This document shows, piece by piece, positions 26,572-36,308 of a DNA stretch of 64,000 nucleotides. A program made the position numbers and the translations under genes. The notes below the pieces were generated by a model. It did not search any database. It had not been told where the DNA came from and saw only the letters and a list, made by a program, of their open reading frames with translations. Each line of letters starts with the position of its first letter. Within the stretch, counting starts at the first letter, position 1. The DNA is from Andreprevotia sp. IGB-42. GTDB taxonomy: Bacteria; Pseudomonadota; Gammaproteobacteria; Burkholderiales; Chitinibacteraceae. The stretch lies in NCBI RefSeq assembly GCF_009848685.1, contig NZ_WXTX01000005.1, positions 295,473 to 359,472 of the forward strand. The letters run 5' to 3'.

Positions 26572-26850
26572 ATGTTCGATTCCAAAAGCCGCTACGTAGC
26601 CGTAACCCCGGTGTTGATGACCGATGCACGCGGCCGCACCGTCGAGGTGATTCCACCCGCACCCGCACCGAAGCAGACCTTCCGTGGCGTGCACGTGCGC
26701 CGCGAAGGCGAACGCCCAGATCACCTGGCGGCGCTGTACCTGTCCGACCCCAGCGGCTACTGGCGGCTGGCTGAAATCAACGATGCCATGCGCGCTGAAG
26801 TGCTGACCGAGCTGCGCGAAGTGGTCATCCCCGTGCCAGGCAAATCATGA
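26572..26850 (+). CDS. LysM/gpX-like tail protein
   Basis: The 92-aa protein (MFDSKSRYVAVTPVLMTD) resembles the LysM or phage tail protein X module: HVRREGERPDHLAALYLSDPSGYWRLAEINDAM is the LysM helix-helix-strand pattern, where YWRLAEIN replaces the usual W..I...N. It is probably the detached C-terminal half of the Afp7-type protein upstream. The ATG at 26572 follows the CIS_tube stop by 8 bases, and its own stop overlaps the next ATG (ATGA). Confidence 0.85.
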   Translation: MFDSKSRYVAVTPVLMTDARGRTVEVIPPAPAPKQTFRGVHVRREGERPDHLAALYLSDPSGYWRLAEINDAMRAEVLTELREVVIPVPGKS

Positions 26851-27905
26851 GCCTGGGTGCCGCGCTCTGCGTCAACGGCATCCCCGACCCCACGCTGGAT
26901 CTGCCGGCCGAGGTCGAGGTGATCGAAAGCGTGCTCGAACCGGCCAGCTTCCGGCTGCGCTACGGCATCGGCATCGTCGATGGCGACCTGGGCATCCTGG
27001 CCGATGCACGCTTTGGCCCCGGTACGGATCTGGGCGTGATCGTGCGCGCGGGTGACGCCAACGCCATGCTGGTGCGCGGCCCGGTGATCGGCCATCGCGC
27101 ATCACTGGTGCAGGGCGGCACTGGCTCGGTCGTCGATGTGCTGGGCGCCGATCAATCCATCACCATGGCGCGCGAGAACAAGGCCGTGCTGTGGTCTGAC
27201 CTCACCGATTCATCGGCAGTGCTGAGCGTGCTGGGCAGCTACGGTTTCATCCCGGATGTGACCACCACCACGGCCATGCATGCCGAGCTCAAGCATGCAT
27301 TGGTACAACGCGAAACCGATCTGGCTTTCATCTACCGGCTGGCGCGCCGTAACGGCTTCTGGTTCTGGCTCAGTTTCGATGCCATCACCGGCCTGCCTAC
27401 CGCGCATTTCAAGGCACCGCCCACCGATGCCGAGCCGGCGCTGGAGCTGCGCATCAACGTGGCCGAGCCCAATGTCGATGCACTGAGCATCGAATGGAAT
27501 GTAGAGCGCGCAGTGGCCGCATCGCTCTCCCAGCTCGATCTGGGCTCGAAGCAGGTCATCGACGGCAGCCGCGAGCGCTCGCCGCTGGTAGGGCTGGCGG
27601 CGCAGGGCCTGGCGGATGTGGCGACTGAAGTGCGCAAGCAGCATCTGGCGGTGCCGGTGGACGATGCCGGCGATCTGGGCGCCCGTGCCGAGGCCGCGCT
27701 GATCGACCACGGCTGGTTCGTGCAGGCGCAGGTGACCGTCAAGCAATCGGTACTGAAGAACGTGCTGCGCGCACACAGTGTGGTGCAGCTGACCGGCGCT
27801 GGTTCGCGCCATTCCGGCCATTACCTGGTAGCGCGCGTGGTGCACAAGATCACGCCGGACGATCACGTGATGACCGCCGAACTGATCCGCAACGGCTGGA
27901 ACTGA
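26847..27905 (+). CDS. Baseplate hub protein (phage late control gpD / gp27-like)
   Basis: The 352-aa protein corresponds to the gp27-like half of a VgrG/Afp8 spike. The central segment TDLAFIYRLARRNGFWFWLSFD is the highly conserved signature of this family, and the C-terminus VQLTGAGSRHSGHYLVARVVHKI is also typical. It should form the trimeric hub under the tube. The OB-fold and needle part is encoded by the next gene, so the spike is split over two polypeptides. Translational coupling by ATGA overlap with the LysM gene. Confidence 0.92.
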   Translation: MSLGAALCVNGIPDPTLDLPAEVEVIESVLEPASFRLRYGIGIVDGDLGILADARFGPGTDLGVIVRAGDANAMLVRGPVIGHRASLVQGGTGSVVDVLGADQSITMARENKAVLWSDLTDSSAVLSVLGSYGFIPDVTTTTAMHAELKHALVQRETDLAFIYRLARRNGFWFWLSFDAITGLPTAHFKAPPTDAEPALELRINVAEPNVDALSIEWNVERAVAASLSQLDLGSKQVIDGSRERSPLVGLAAQGLADVATEVRKQHLAVPVDDAGDLGARAEAALIDHGWFVQAQVTVKQSVLKNVLRAHSVVQLTGAGSRHSGHYLVARVVHKITPDDHVMTAELIRNGWN

Positions 27906-27906
27906 T

Positions 27907-28461
27907 ATGGACCTCCTGCACGATATCGAACGGTGGGTACGTAACCATTACTTCGGCAAATACCGCGGTACGGTGACTGACAACCAGGATCCGGGCCAGC
28001 GTGGCCGCCTGCAGGTGTCGGTGCCCGCGGTACTCGATACCCTCACGCTGTGGGCGATGCCGTGCGTGCCGTATGCCGGGCCATCGGTAGGGTTTTATTC
28101 GCTGCCGCCGGTGGGCGCCGGCGTGTGGGTGGAGTTTGAAGGGGGCGATCCGTCGTTTCCGGTCTGGGTGGGCTGCTTCTGGGGCGACGGCGAATTGCCG
28201 CCGGAAGCCACCTCGCCGGATATCCACCTGCTGCAGACCTCGCAGGCATTGATCAAGATCGACGACAGCTCGGGCGAAGTGGTGGTGCAGAACCAGAACC
28301 AGGCCAGTGTGACGCTGGCGCAGGACGTGGTCACCGCTGCAGGGCAGGCCAAGCATACGGTGGGGGCGGCAGGTGTGGCGTCGGAAAGCGGCTCGGGCGG
28401 CAAGGTGGAAGTGGCCGGCCCCGGGGTGAAGATCAATAGCGGCGCGTTTGAAGTGATGTAG
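27907..28461 (+). CDS. Baseplate spike protein (gpV/gp5 OB-fold)
   Basis: The 184-aa protein starts MDLLHDIERWVRNHYFGKYRG and carries the gpV-type OB fold: GTVTDNQDPGQRGRLQVSVP, then VPYAGPSVGFYSLPPVGAGVWVEFEGGDPSFPVWVGCFWG. Its C-terminal beta-rich repeats (SQALIKIDDSSGEVVVQNQN) would form the needle beta-helix. It completes the split VgrG/Afp8 equivalent with the gpD-like gene before it. Confidence 0.93.
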   Translation: MDLLHDIERWVRNHYFGKYRGTVTDNQDPGQRGRLQVSVPAVLDTLTLWAMPCVPYAGPSVGFYSLPPVGAGVWVEFEGGDPSFPVWVGCFWGDGELPPEATSPDIHLLQTSQALIKIDDSSGEVVVQNQNQASVTLAQDVVTAAGQAKHTVGAAGVASESGSGGKVEVAGPGVKINSGAFEVM

Positions 28462-28468
28462 GAAAGAC

Positions 28469-28807
28469 ATGGCCGAGCTCCTCACCACCGCATCGTCGCT
28501 GCAATGCCCACACGGGGGCACGGTCAGCATCGTATCCGCCAATGTCAAGACCAAGGCCGGCGCGGCGCTCGCGCTGGCGACCGACACCTTCACCATTGCC
28601 GGTTGCCCGTTCCAGATCCCCGTCGGCACCGGCACCGTGCCCAGCCCCTGCGTGAGCGTGCGCTGGGTGGTCACCAATATGCGTACCAAGGTCGATGGCA
28701 CGCCGACCTTGTCGAAAACCAGCAGTGGCGTGTGTCTGGCCGCCACACAGGCGCCGCAAGGGCCGGTTTCGATCGTGCAGACACAGCCCAAGGCCAGTGG
28801 CCAGTAG
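28469..28807 (+). CDS. PAAR-like spike tip protein (Afp10-like)
   Basis: The 112-aa protein has the PAAR-like/DUF4280-type pattern: LQCPHGGTVSIV at the start, CPFQIPVGTGTVPSPCVSVRWV in the centre, and a Cys near residue 90. The Cys/His ligands suggest a metal-bound cone capping the spike. Size and position after the gpV gene fit exactly. A GAAAGAC ribosome site precedes the ATG. Confidence 0.87.
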   Translation: MAELLTTASSLQCPHGGTVSIVSANVKTKAGAALALATDTFTIAGCPFQIPVGTGTVPSPCVSVRWVVTNMRTKVDGTPTLSKTSSGVCLAATQAPQGPVSIVQTQPKASGQ

Positions 28808-28824
28808 GCAACCCGCAAGGAAGC

Positions 28825-29208
28825 ATGGATATGGATACGCCTTTTACCAGCCTGCATTACCCGTTCGGCATCGATGCCGGCCGCGGGCAGGCCGAGCAGG
28901 AAACCGATTACAGCGCCCATGTCGAGCAACTGGTGATGCAGGTGCTGATGACGGGCCCGGGCGAGCGCATCAACCGTCCTGATTTCGGTTGCGGCGTGCG
29001 CCGGCTGGTATTCGCACCCGGTGGCGAGGTAGCGGCAACGCTGGCTCAAACCACGGTTTACCAGGCGCTGAGCCGCTGGCTGGGCAATGTGATCGCCGTC
29101 AGCGAGGTGACCGTGCGCGCCAACGATGCCCGGCTGGATATCCGCATCGGCTATGTGGTGAAAGCGCGCGGCGAGCGTCGTTACCTCAACCTGCAGGTGA
29201 CGCCATGA
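28825..29208 (+). CDS. Baseplate wedge protein gp25-like (Afp9-like)
   Basis: ATG 28825 (MDMDTPFTSLHYPFGIDAG) gives 127 aa. The gp25/lysozyme-like wedge signature is clear: GERINRPDFGCGVRRLVFAPG, where canonical proteins read GERVMRPDFGCGL. The start follows an AAGGAAG ribosome site. Despite the old 'lysozyme' name, this family acts as a structural clamp at the sheath base. It overlaps the next gene by ATGA. Confidence 0.93.
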   Translation: MDMDTPFTSLHYPFGIDAGRGQAEQETDYSAHVEQLVMQVLMTGPGERINRPDFGCGVRRLVFAPGGEVAATLAQTTVYQALSRWLGNVIAVSEVTVRANDARLDIRIGYVVKARGERRYLNLQVTP

Positions 29209-31619
29209 GCCTGCCTGATCGCATTGCAGAACTGCGCAAATCCAGCCAGCTGAGCGGCATCGATTTCATTTACGTGTCGGCCACGCAAGATCAACTGCAA
29301 ATCTATTTTGCCCACGACAAGCTGCCGGCAGCGGTCAAATCCGCGTTGGCTGCATTGCCACCAAGCGCTTACCGCATCGAAGCGGAAGGGCAGACCACGC
29401 CGGATACCGTGGCCGTGCTGCCGGGCAGTGCGTTCACGCAGATACTGGGGCGCGATGTCCTGCGCCTGCCGCTTGCCGGTCCCGGCGGCTTTGGTTACTA
29501 CCGGCTGACCGTCGATAGCCTCAAGCTCGATGCGTATTACAACGGCGTGCGCTTTTCGTTCAAGGCGTCGTGCGCCAGCGAGCTCGATTGCGCAAGCGGC
29601 CCGGCCGATTGCCCGCCGGAAGCGCAGGTGGATTTCCCGGTGGATTACCGCGCGCGGGATTTCTGGAGTTTCCGCCAGGCGCTGTTCGATTTTGCCTCAC
29701 AGCGCTATCCGGATTGGCAAGACCGGCTGGAGGCCGACCTGGGCGTGGTAATGGTGGAGTTGCTCAGTGCGCTGGGTGACGAATTTTCCTATGCGCAAGA
29801 CCGCCTGCTGCGCGAATCCGCACTGGAAACCGCCACGCAACGGCGCTCGTTGCGCCAGCTGGCACAGCGTGTCGATTACCAGGTGGATAACGGCAACGGG
29901 GCGTTCGCGTGGCTGGCTTTTACTGCCAACGCCAATGGCAACGTCAAGGGCGGCACCGTGGTAACCGATGCGGCGCAGCAGCTGGCGTTCGAAGTGGGTT
30001 ATGGCCTTGCCGATTTCGACGAGGATTTTCCGGTCCGCCAGGATCTTAACCAGCTCACTCCGTATATCTGGGATGAAAACGATACCTGCCTGCCCGCCGG
30101 CAGTACCAGCCTGACGCTAAGCGGCCACTACGAAGCGCTACTGGCACCGTGGGAGCCAACCGACCCGTTGGGAAAATGGCTGATCCTGCATACGCTGCCG
30201 ACCGATCCCGCCAAGCCGGAACGCAGGCTGGCTGTGCGGGTGGTGTTTGCGCATGACAGCAGCGATGTGCTGCTGGGCAACAACGTCACCATTATCCGCT
30301 GGGATGCTCCCACGCCATACCCGCTGGATCTGGAAACGCTGGTGATTTTGGGCAATATCGTGCCGGCCACGTCCGGGCGTACATTGCCGGCACGCAGCCT
30401 GCCGCCACTGCGTTTCCGCATCGGCGCTGCCATCAATCCGTCTGACCCGGATGCCGGCTTGCCGCAAGCCATCGAGCGCGTGGGCATCAACAACGCGCTC
30501 GATTATGCGGCCGAGCAGGCACGCATCAAATACCTGTACTCGTTGCCCGATTCAGATCGGGTGCCATTGGCCTGGTATGCGCACAAGGGCGCCAGCCGCC
30601 CGGAAATCGAAGTGGTGCAGGAAGGCAATGCCGAGCTGTGGCAATGGCAACAGGCGCTGATCGGTGAGGAAACCGCAACGGCCACCGCGCTGGCATTCGT
30701 GATCGATGACGGACTGTACCGGCGCGTGTTCGGCGTGGAGCGCTTTGGCAAGATCACCGAGCTGGTCGATTACGCCAGCGATGCGGGCGCAACGCTGCGC
30801 TTTGGCGATGGCGAATTCGGCCTGGCGCCGCCTGAGGGGGAAGTATTTGCCGTCCGCTACCGGCTGGGCAATGGCCGGCTGATGAATGTCACTGTGGATA
30901 CGCTGGTGCGCTTTGATAGCCAGCCGGCGTTTGTCGATGCGGTCAGCAATCCGCTGGCTGCCACCGGAGGGCGTGATCCGGAAAGTACGGAGCAGATCCG
31001 TATCAATGCACCGCAGGCATTCCGCGCCATCACGCAGCGTGCGGTGCGCCCCGAGGATTACGCCGAGATCGCCGGCCGCCTGCCGTGGGTGCAGCAGGCC
31101 GGGGCAACGCAGCGCTGGACCGGCAGCTGGCCCACGATGATGGTCACGCCGGATGCACGCGATGCCTACGGGCTCAGCAACGCGCAACGCGACGAGCTTG
31201 GCGCGCTGCTGGACCGTGTGCGCCAGGCCGGGCGGGAAACAAAGGTGCTGGCGCCACGCTACGCCAGTTTCGATCTGGAAATCTGCATCTGCGTACAGCC
31301 CAATGCCTACCAGGGGGAGGTAAAGGGGCGGGTGCTGCAGGCCTTGTTCGGCGGCGACGGCATGAGCGGTTTTTTTGATCCGGACAACTTCACCTTCGGC
31401 ACGCCGCTATCGCGTGCGGCTTTGCTGGCAGCCATCCAGCGCGTGCCGGGCGTGAAGGCGGTGGAGGGCATGCAGGTACGGCGGCGCGGCTGGTTCGGCT
31501 GGCGTGCATTCAACGAGTTTTCCATCGCCATCGCCGCTGACGAGGTGGTGCGCGTCAGCAATGATCGCGATCTGCCCGAACGCGGTGCAGTCAAACTGAT
31601 CATGGAGGGCGGCGTATGA
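29205..31619 (+). CDS. Baseplate J-like wedge protein 1 (Afp11-like)
   Basis: The 804-aa protein starts at ATG 29205 inside an ATGA overlap. The conserved baseplate pieces are DYRARDFWSFRQALFDFASQ, LGVVMVELLSALGDEFSYAQDRLLRE, FGDGEFGLAPPEGEVFAVRY and the C-terminal PRYASFDLEICICVQPNAYQ with FFDPDNFTFGTPLSRAALLAAIQ. It belongs to the 'putative baseplate assembly protein' group and forms part of the wedge iris that triggers contraction. Length is normal for Afp11 relatives. Confidence 0.92.
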   Translation: MSLPDRIAELRKSSQLSGIDFIYVSATQDQLQIYFAHDKLPAAVKSALAALPPSAYRIEAEGQTTPDTVAVLPGSAFTQILGRDVLRLPLAGPGGFGYYRLTVDSLKLDAYYNGVRFSFKASCASELDCASGPADCPPEAQVDFPVDYRARDFWSFRQALFDFASQRYPDWQDRLEADLGVVMVELLSALGDEFSYAQDRLLRESALETATQRRSLRQLAQRVDYQVDNGNGAFAWLAFTANANGNVKGGTVVTDAAQQLAFEVGYGLADFDEDFPVRQDLNQLTPYIWDENDTCLPAGSTSLTLSGHYEALLAPWEPTDPLGKWLILHTLPTDPAKPERRLAVRVVFAHDSSDVLLGNNVTIIRWDAPTPYPLDLETLVILGNIVPATSGRTLPARSLPPLRFRIGAAINPSDPDAGLPQAIERVGINNALDYAAEQARIKYLYSLPDSDRVPLAWYAHKGASRPEIEVVQEGNAELWQWQQALIGEETATATALAFVIDDGLYRRVFGVERFGKITELVDYASDAGATLRFGDGEFGLAPPEGEVFAVRYRLGNGRLMNVTVDTLVRFDSQPAFVDAVSNPLAATGGRDPESTEQIRINAPQAFRAITQRAVRPEDYAEIAGRLPWVQQAGATQRWTGSWPTMMVTPDARDAYGLSNAQRDELGALLDRVRQAGRETKVLAPRYASFDLEICICVQPNAYQGEVKGRVLQALFGGDGMSGFFDPDNFTFGTPLSRAALLAAIQRVPGVKAVEGMQVRRRGWFGWRAFNEFSIAIAADEVVRVSNDRDLPERGAVKLIMEGGV

Positions 31620-33976
31620 GCTGCGTGTGCGATAGCCATTCCTTCCCGCAGCCGCGCGCCATTCCGGCTGCGCTGGCGTCGGCTTTTTTCCGCCCCGCAC
31701 ATGCGCTGGGTACGTTTGGCGAATGGCGCGGTGCGCTGCTGGCCGGCATCGGCAAGGCTCCGGCGCTGCATAACTGGCGTGCGCGGGATGGCCACGATTT
31801 CGGCCTGATGCTGGTCGAAATGGGCGCCTATGTGTTCGATGTGGTCAGCTTCTACGATACGCTGGTTGCCGGCGAAGCCTATCTGCATACCGCAGGCCTG
31901 CCGGGCGCGCAGCGCCGGCTGGTTGAATTGCTGGGCTACCAGGCACGCCCGGCCATGGCTGCCAGCGCCTTGCTGGCTGCGGAGGCCGATGGCAAGCAGC
32001 CGGTGAAGCTCGCCCGGGGCACGGCATTCCGCAGCAGCGCGTTTGCCGGCCAGCCGCCGCAAATTTTCGAGCTGGATACCGATGCCGCCATTGACCCACG
32101 TCTGAATGGCCTGGCGGTGGCCCGGGTGCGTGGTACCACCTTGCCGGGTAGCTTCAGCTGGTTGCTGGCCGAGCCCGGCAGCGTGCGCTTGCAGGCCGGC
32201 GATGCGGTGGTGCTGGAGATCAACGGCCAGCTGCATGCACGCCGCGTGGCGAGCGTAGTGGCTGAGCCACTGCGTGCCAAAGTGCCGGCAACGCGCATCA
32301 CATTCTCCAGCAGCATCACACCGCCAACTGGCGCTACCTACGCGCAAGTGCACTTGCTGGCACCGGGTGCGGTCACCAGCGTGTGGGGGCTGGCTGCGGG
32401 CACGGGGGAGTCGGCTGCGGTCAGCGGTAGCCAGATTGCATTGGCTGGCACCCATCCGATACGCAGCGGGCAGATCGTGTTGCTCGAGCAGGGCAGCGCA
32501 CTGGAAGTACACCGTGTGGCCAGCAGTACCGAAAACCAGCGCACGGTGCTGGCCTCGCTGTCGAGCACGATTACCGACAGTGCCAGCCACACCAGTACGC
32601 TGGTCAGCCCGCCGATCAAGCTCGGCAGCACCACCATCACGCTCGATAGCGCGCCGGGCATCACGCTCAATGCCACGTTGGCCAGCATCCATTACGCGCT
32701 GTATCCGGCAGCCCGGGTGCTTGCGCCGATTCTCGATACGCTCAGCCAAGGTGATCCGGTCTATCTGCCCGGCCTGCTCGATCCGGCGCGCGTGCCGCTC
32801 AACGGCGTGCTGCTGCAGGATGCGCACGACGAAGGTGTTGCTACCAACGGCAGTCTCAGCGCCAGCACCCATGCCGCCACGCTGAACGCCACCCCGGCAT
32901 GGGGCAAGACGCTGGCTGCACCGGTCACGCTGTACGGCAACGTGCTGCAGGTATCGCGTGGCGAAAGCGTGCATGGCGAAGTGCTGGGGCGTGGCGATGG
33001 CGCACAGGCTACGCAGACATTCAAGCTGCAGAAAAAACCGCTGACTTATCTATCCGCCAGTAACGCCAGCGGCGTGGCCAGTTCGCTGTCGGTGTGGGTG
33101 GGTGGTGTGCGCTGGCACGAGGTTGCCAGTTTTTACGGCGTGGATGAAAGCACCCAAGTGTACACAGTGCGCCACGATGAAGCGGGCGAGACTTATATCC
33201 AGTTTGGCGGCGCTGCCCGGCTGGCGTCCGGCGTGGTGGTCAGCGCCGATTATCGCCATGGCGCGGGGCAGGCAGCGCCGCCTGCCGGCTTGATCAAGCA
33301 ACTGGCCAAGCCGGTAGCCGGCCTCAAGGGCGTGCGCAACGTGCTGGCCGCGTTTGGCGGCGCCGATGCGGAAAGCCCGGCCGAGCTGGCCGCGTATGCA
33401 CCGCGCTCGGCCTTGCTGCTGGGGCGGGCGATCTCGCTGGCCGATCTGGAAGCGGCCGCTGCGCAGGCTGCCGGCGTGCGCGCGGTGAGGGTCAGCTGGC
33501 GCTGGGATGAAGGCGGGCAGCGCCCGGCTGCGGTGGTCAATTACATCGGCGATCCGCAGCTCAAACCGGCCATCAAGGCCAAATTGCGTGCGCTGTCGGA
33601 GCTGGATGCGCCCATCCAGGTAGAGCCGGCCTTGCCGCAGTACGCATCGTTGTCGCTGGCGGTGCAGGTGCACCCGGATCACGTGCCGGCCACTGTGGTG
33701 GCGGCTGTACTGCAGGCGCTGTACGCCGAGCCCGATCTGCCCGGCAGTGGCGGCCTGCTGCGCGCCGAGCGGCTGGGGCCGGATGGCCCGGTATTCCTCA
33801 GCCAGCTGGTCGAGGCGGTGATGGCGGTGGCCGGCGTGAGCGGCGTGCAATCGCTCAGCTTCAACTACGCGCCGTTCATCCAGACAGCGCAAAGCCCGGC
33901 AGCGGGGCATTACTTCGATTTCGGCAGCAGCGGTGTGATCGTCAACGGCAACGTGGTAAACGGGGTGGCAGCGTGA
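31616..33976 (+). CDS. Baseplate J-like wedge protein 2 (Afp12-like)
   Basis: The 786-aa protein begins MSCVCDSHSFPQPRAIPAAL within another ATGA overlap. Baseplate features are FGLMLVEMGAYVFDVVSFYDTLVAGEAYL, YIQFGGAARLASGVVVSADYRHGAG and the C-terminal LKPAIKAKLRALSELDAPIQVE with YASLSLAVQVHPDHV. It pairs with the preceding J-like protein as the wedge heterodimer known from Afp11/Afp12. The three Cys at the extreme N-terminus are unusual. Confidence 0.9.
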   Translation: MSCVCDSHSFPQPRAIPAALASAFFRPAHALGTFGEWRGALLAGIGKAPALHNWRARDGHDFGLMLVEMGAYVFDVVSFYDTLVAGEAYLHTAGLPGAQRRLVELLGYQARPAMAASALLAAEADGKQPVKLARGTAFRSSAFAGQPPQIFELDTDAAIDPRLNGLAVARVRGTTLPGSFSWLLAEPGSVRLQAGDAVVLEINGQLHARRVASVVAEPLRAKVPATRITFSSSITPPTGATYAQVHLLAPGAVTSVWGLAAGTGESAAVSGSQIALAGTHPIRSGQIVLLEQGSALEVHRVASSTENQRTVLASLSSTITDSASHTSTLVSPPIKLGSTTITLDSAPGITLNATLASIHYALYPAARVLAPILDTLSQGDPVYLPGLLDPARVPLNGVLLQDAHDEGVATNGSLSASTHAATLNATPAWGKTLAAPVTLYGNVLQVSRGESVHGEVLGRGDGAQATQTFKLQKKPLTYLSASNASGVASSLSVWVGGVRWHEVASFYGVDESTQVYTVRHDEAGETYIQFGGAARLASGVVVSADYRHGAGQAAPPAGLIKQLAKPVAGLKGVRNVLAAFGGADAESPAELAAYAPRSALLLGRAISLADLEAAAAQAAGVRAVRVSWRWDEGGQRPAAVVNYIGDPQLKPAIKAKLRALSELDAPIQVEPALPQYASLSLAVQVHPDHVPATVVAAVLQALYAEPDLPGSGGLLRAERLGPDGPVFLSQLVEAVMAVAGVSGVQSLSFNYAPFIQTAQSPAAGHYFDFGSSGVIVNGNVVNGVAA

Positions 33977-34021
33977 TGCACACAATAACCGGCAAAAGCG
34001 CCAACAGCCAGGGAGCACAGC

Positions 34022-36295
34022 ATGCCCAACGCCCGTGACGGATACCGCGAATACCTGGCGGAAAAGCTGTGGGAATGGCTGCCCGCCATCTACCGCGAAA
34101 TGGATGCCCAGCAAGGCAATGGCGCACTGCGTGCACTGGTGGAAACGCTGGCCGCACAGGCGGCAGTACTCAAGCGCAGCCAGGATCGCTTGTGGGACGA
34201 CGCGCATGTCGAGCTTGCCGATGACTGGGCAATCCCCTATCTGGCAGAGCTGGTCGGCACGCGGTTGGTTTCGGCACTCGATCCGCGCGCGCGGCGCGTG
34301 GATGTGGCCAAAACCATTTACTACCGCCGCCGCAAGGGCACGCTGGCGGTGCTGGAGCAACTGATTGCCGACATGACCGGCTGGGACGGCAAGGTGGTGG
34401 AGGAATTCCGCCGGCTGGCCCGCACCCGGCACGGGCTGGACGGCATTGCCATGCGCGGCAAGCAGACCGGCACGCCGGAAGGGGGGCTGGCCGATTTGCG
34501 CCAGGCACGTGGCGCGCTGCTGACCGGAGACCCGTTCGAGGAATTCCACTACACGCCGGACATCCGCCGCCCTTCCGGCTTGCACGCCGGGCGTGGCGCT
34601 ACCAGCGTGCGTGGCCAGCGCGGCATCAGCAAGCTCAGCTTTCATCTGTACCGCCTGCATAGCGTGGCCTTCCACGGCGTACAACCCAAGCGGATGAAGA
34701 ACCTTGCCGGCCAGTGGAACGGCTGGACCTTCGACCCCAGCGGCCGGGATATCCCGCTGTTTTCCTCCCGCAGCGCTGAACAGGACTGGGGTGCGTGGCA
34801 TACCGCGGATGAATGGGCATTGCCGCGTGCCATCACCTGCCGTTTGCTGGGTGAAACCTGGTTCGAGGTCGGCGACGAGGAAGTCGCTTGGGTACAAACC
34901 ACGCCATTGATCGGTACCCACGCGCAGAGGCAGGCTGCCGCCGCCGATTTGCGCCTGCTGCACGGCCAGCGCTTTGCGCAGCGCGATACATTGCTGGGGG
35001 TGATCAAGGGCTTGCCGGCTGGTGCCGTGCTTAGCCAGCCGGGGGTATTTGCCGAACTGCTGCGCCGGGCGCGCGTTGCCGATTGCGGCAGCACCGCGTT
35101 GCTGCCGGATGCAGGCTGGGTAATCGCCGATGGCCTGCGTGCGGTGGTGGTACAGGATGGCGGCGGCGTGATCGGCCGCGACGATACGCGCTCGGCAAAG
35201 CTGGAAGGCTTCAATCTGCCACTGGTCAGCCAGGTACGGCTGCTGATCGAGCCCGAGCGTGGCCGGCTGGTGTTCGATCGCAAGGGCACGCTGGCCAGTG
35301 CGCGTGTCAGCTACCACGTGGGCATGGCGGCACCGATTGGCGCCGGCGCCTATCTGCGCGATATCGATGTGGCTGCAGCACCGGTGCTGTGGCAGAACGC
35401 GACCACCGCGCCCATCCCCGCCAGCGGCCAGGTACTGGTCAGGGACAGCACCACCTATGCCAACCCGCCGGACCAACTGGCGGTGATCGATAGCGCGGTG
35501 GTTGGCGGCGAGGGACAGCGCCCCTATATCACACTCAGCAACCACTGGCGTTTCGCCGCCGCGCAGGACGATGCCCAATTGCTGCTGGATGGCTTGTGGG
35601 TCGGAGCCACTGCGCCACATAGCATCTACCTGCAAGGCAATTTCGAACGCGTGGAGCTGCGTTACTGCACGCTGGATCCGGGTGGCGTGGATGCACTGGG
35701 CAACACGCTGGCACCCATCCCGCTGATCATCCGCGGCTATGTCGAGGAGCTGGTGATCGATCACTGCATCCTTGCCGCGATCCGCATCGAAGGTAGTGCA
35801 TCGATGATTGCGCACCTCACCATCAGCGATAGCATCGTGCATGCCAGCAGCGGGCTTGCCATCGATGCCTCGCAGGCGCACGTGAGCGCCCGCCGCGTCA
35901 CGGTGATCGGGCCGGCGCTGGATGCGGCCACGGTGAATGTGGAGCAGCTCGATGCCAGTGAAATGCTCATCGCCGGCATCGCCAAGGTGACCGACACCCA
36001 GCATGGTTGCTTCCGCTTCAGCGCACGCGCGCCGGATTCACGCGTGCCGCACCCGTACGAATCACATTTCATCACCGATCTGCCGCGCGTTTTTGCCACC
36101 ACCCGCTTTGGCGATCCGCATTACGCCACGCTCTCGCCGGTGGCACCGGCGGAACTGGCGCGCGGTGCCGAGAACGGCAGCGAGATCGGCGCGTTTGCAG
36201 CACAAATTGGCCCGATCCGGGCTGCCAGTCTGGCAGCCAAGGTCGAGGAATACCTGCCGTTCGGCCGGCTGCCGAACTTCATTACAGATAATTGA
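34022..36295 (+). CDS. Tail protein I-like baseplate protein with beta-helical extension
   Basis: The 757-aa protein has a gpI-like N-terminal region: LWEWLPAIYREMDAQQGNGALRALVETLAAQ, then WAIPYLAELVGTRLVSALD and KTIYYRRRKGTLAVLEQLIADMTGW. In P2-like phages this protein joins the baseplate to fibres. The C-terminal half (about 520-700) shows repeated short strands (VEELVIDHCILAAIRIEG, LTISDSIVHASSGLAID) typical of a right-handed parallel beta-helix, so it may itself bind a surface or seat the fibre encoded next. It begins 45 bp after the J-like gene with a GGGAG ribosome site. Confidence 0.85.
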   Translation: MPNARDGYREYLAEKLWEWLPAIYREMDAQQGNGALRALVETLAAQAAVLKRSQDRLWDDAHVELADDWAIPYLAELVGTRLVSALDPRARRVDVAKTIYYRRRKGTLAVLEQLIADMTGWDGKVVEEFRRLARTRHGLDGIAMRGKQTGTPEGGLADLRQARGALLTGDPFEEFHYTPDIRRPSGLHAGRGATSVRGQRGISKLSFHLYRLHSVAFHGVQPKRMKNLAGQWNGWTFDPSGRDIPLFSSRSAEQDWGAWHTADEWALPRAITCRLLGETWFEVGDEEVAWVQTTPLIGTHAQRQAAAADLRLLHGQRFAQRDTLLGVIKGLPAGAVLSQPGVFAELLRRARVADCGSTALLPDAGWVIADGLRAVVVQDGGGVIGRDDTRSAKLEGFNLPLVSQVRLLIEPERGRLVFDRKGTLASARVSYHVGMAAPIGAGAYLRDIDVAAAPVLWQNATTAPIPASGQVLVRDSTTYANPPDQLAVIDSAVVGGEGQRPYITLSNHWRFAAAQDDAQLLLDGLWVGATAPHSIYLQGNFERVELRYCTLDPGGVDALGNTLAPIPLIIRGYVEELVIDHCILAAIRIEGSASMIAHLTISDSIVHASSGLAIDASQAHVSARRVTVIGPALDAATVNVEQLDASEMLIAGIAKVTDTQHGCFRFSARAPDSRVPHPYESHFITDLPRVFATTRFGDPHYATLSPVAPAELARGAENGSEIGAFAAQIGPIRAASLAAKVEEYLPFGRLPNFITDN

Positions 36296-36308
36296 GGGAG
36301 AAACCGCG

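Noticed and set aside
33050..36004. Minus-strand frame of 984 codons
   Set aside because: It is antisense to the baseplate J-like and gpI-like genes, with shadow-type composition.
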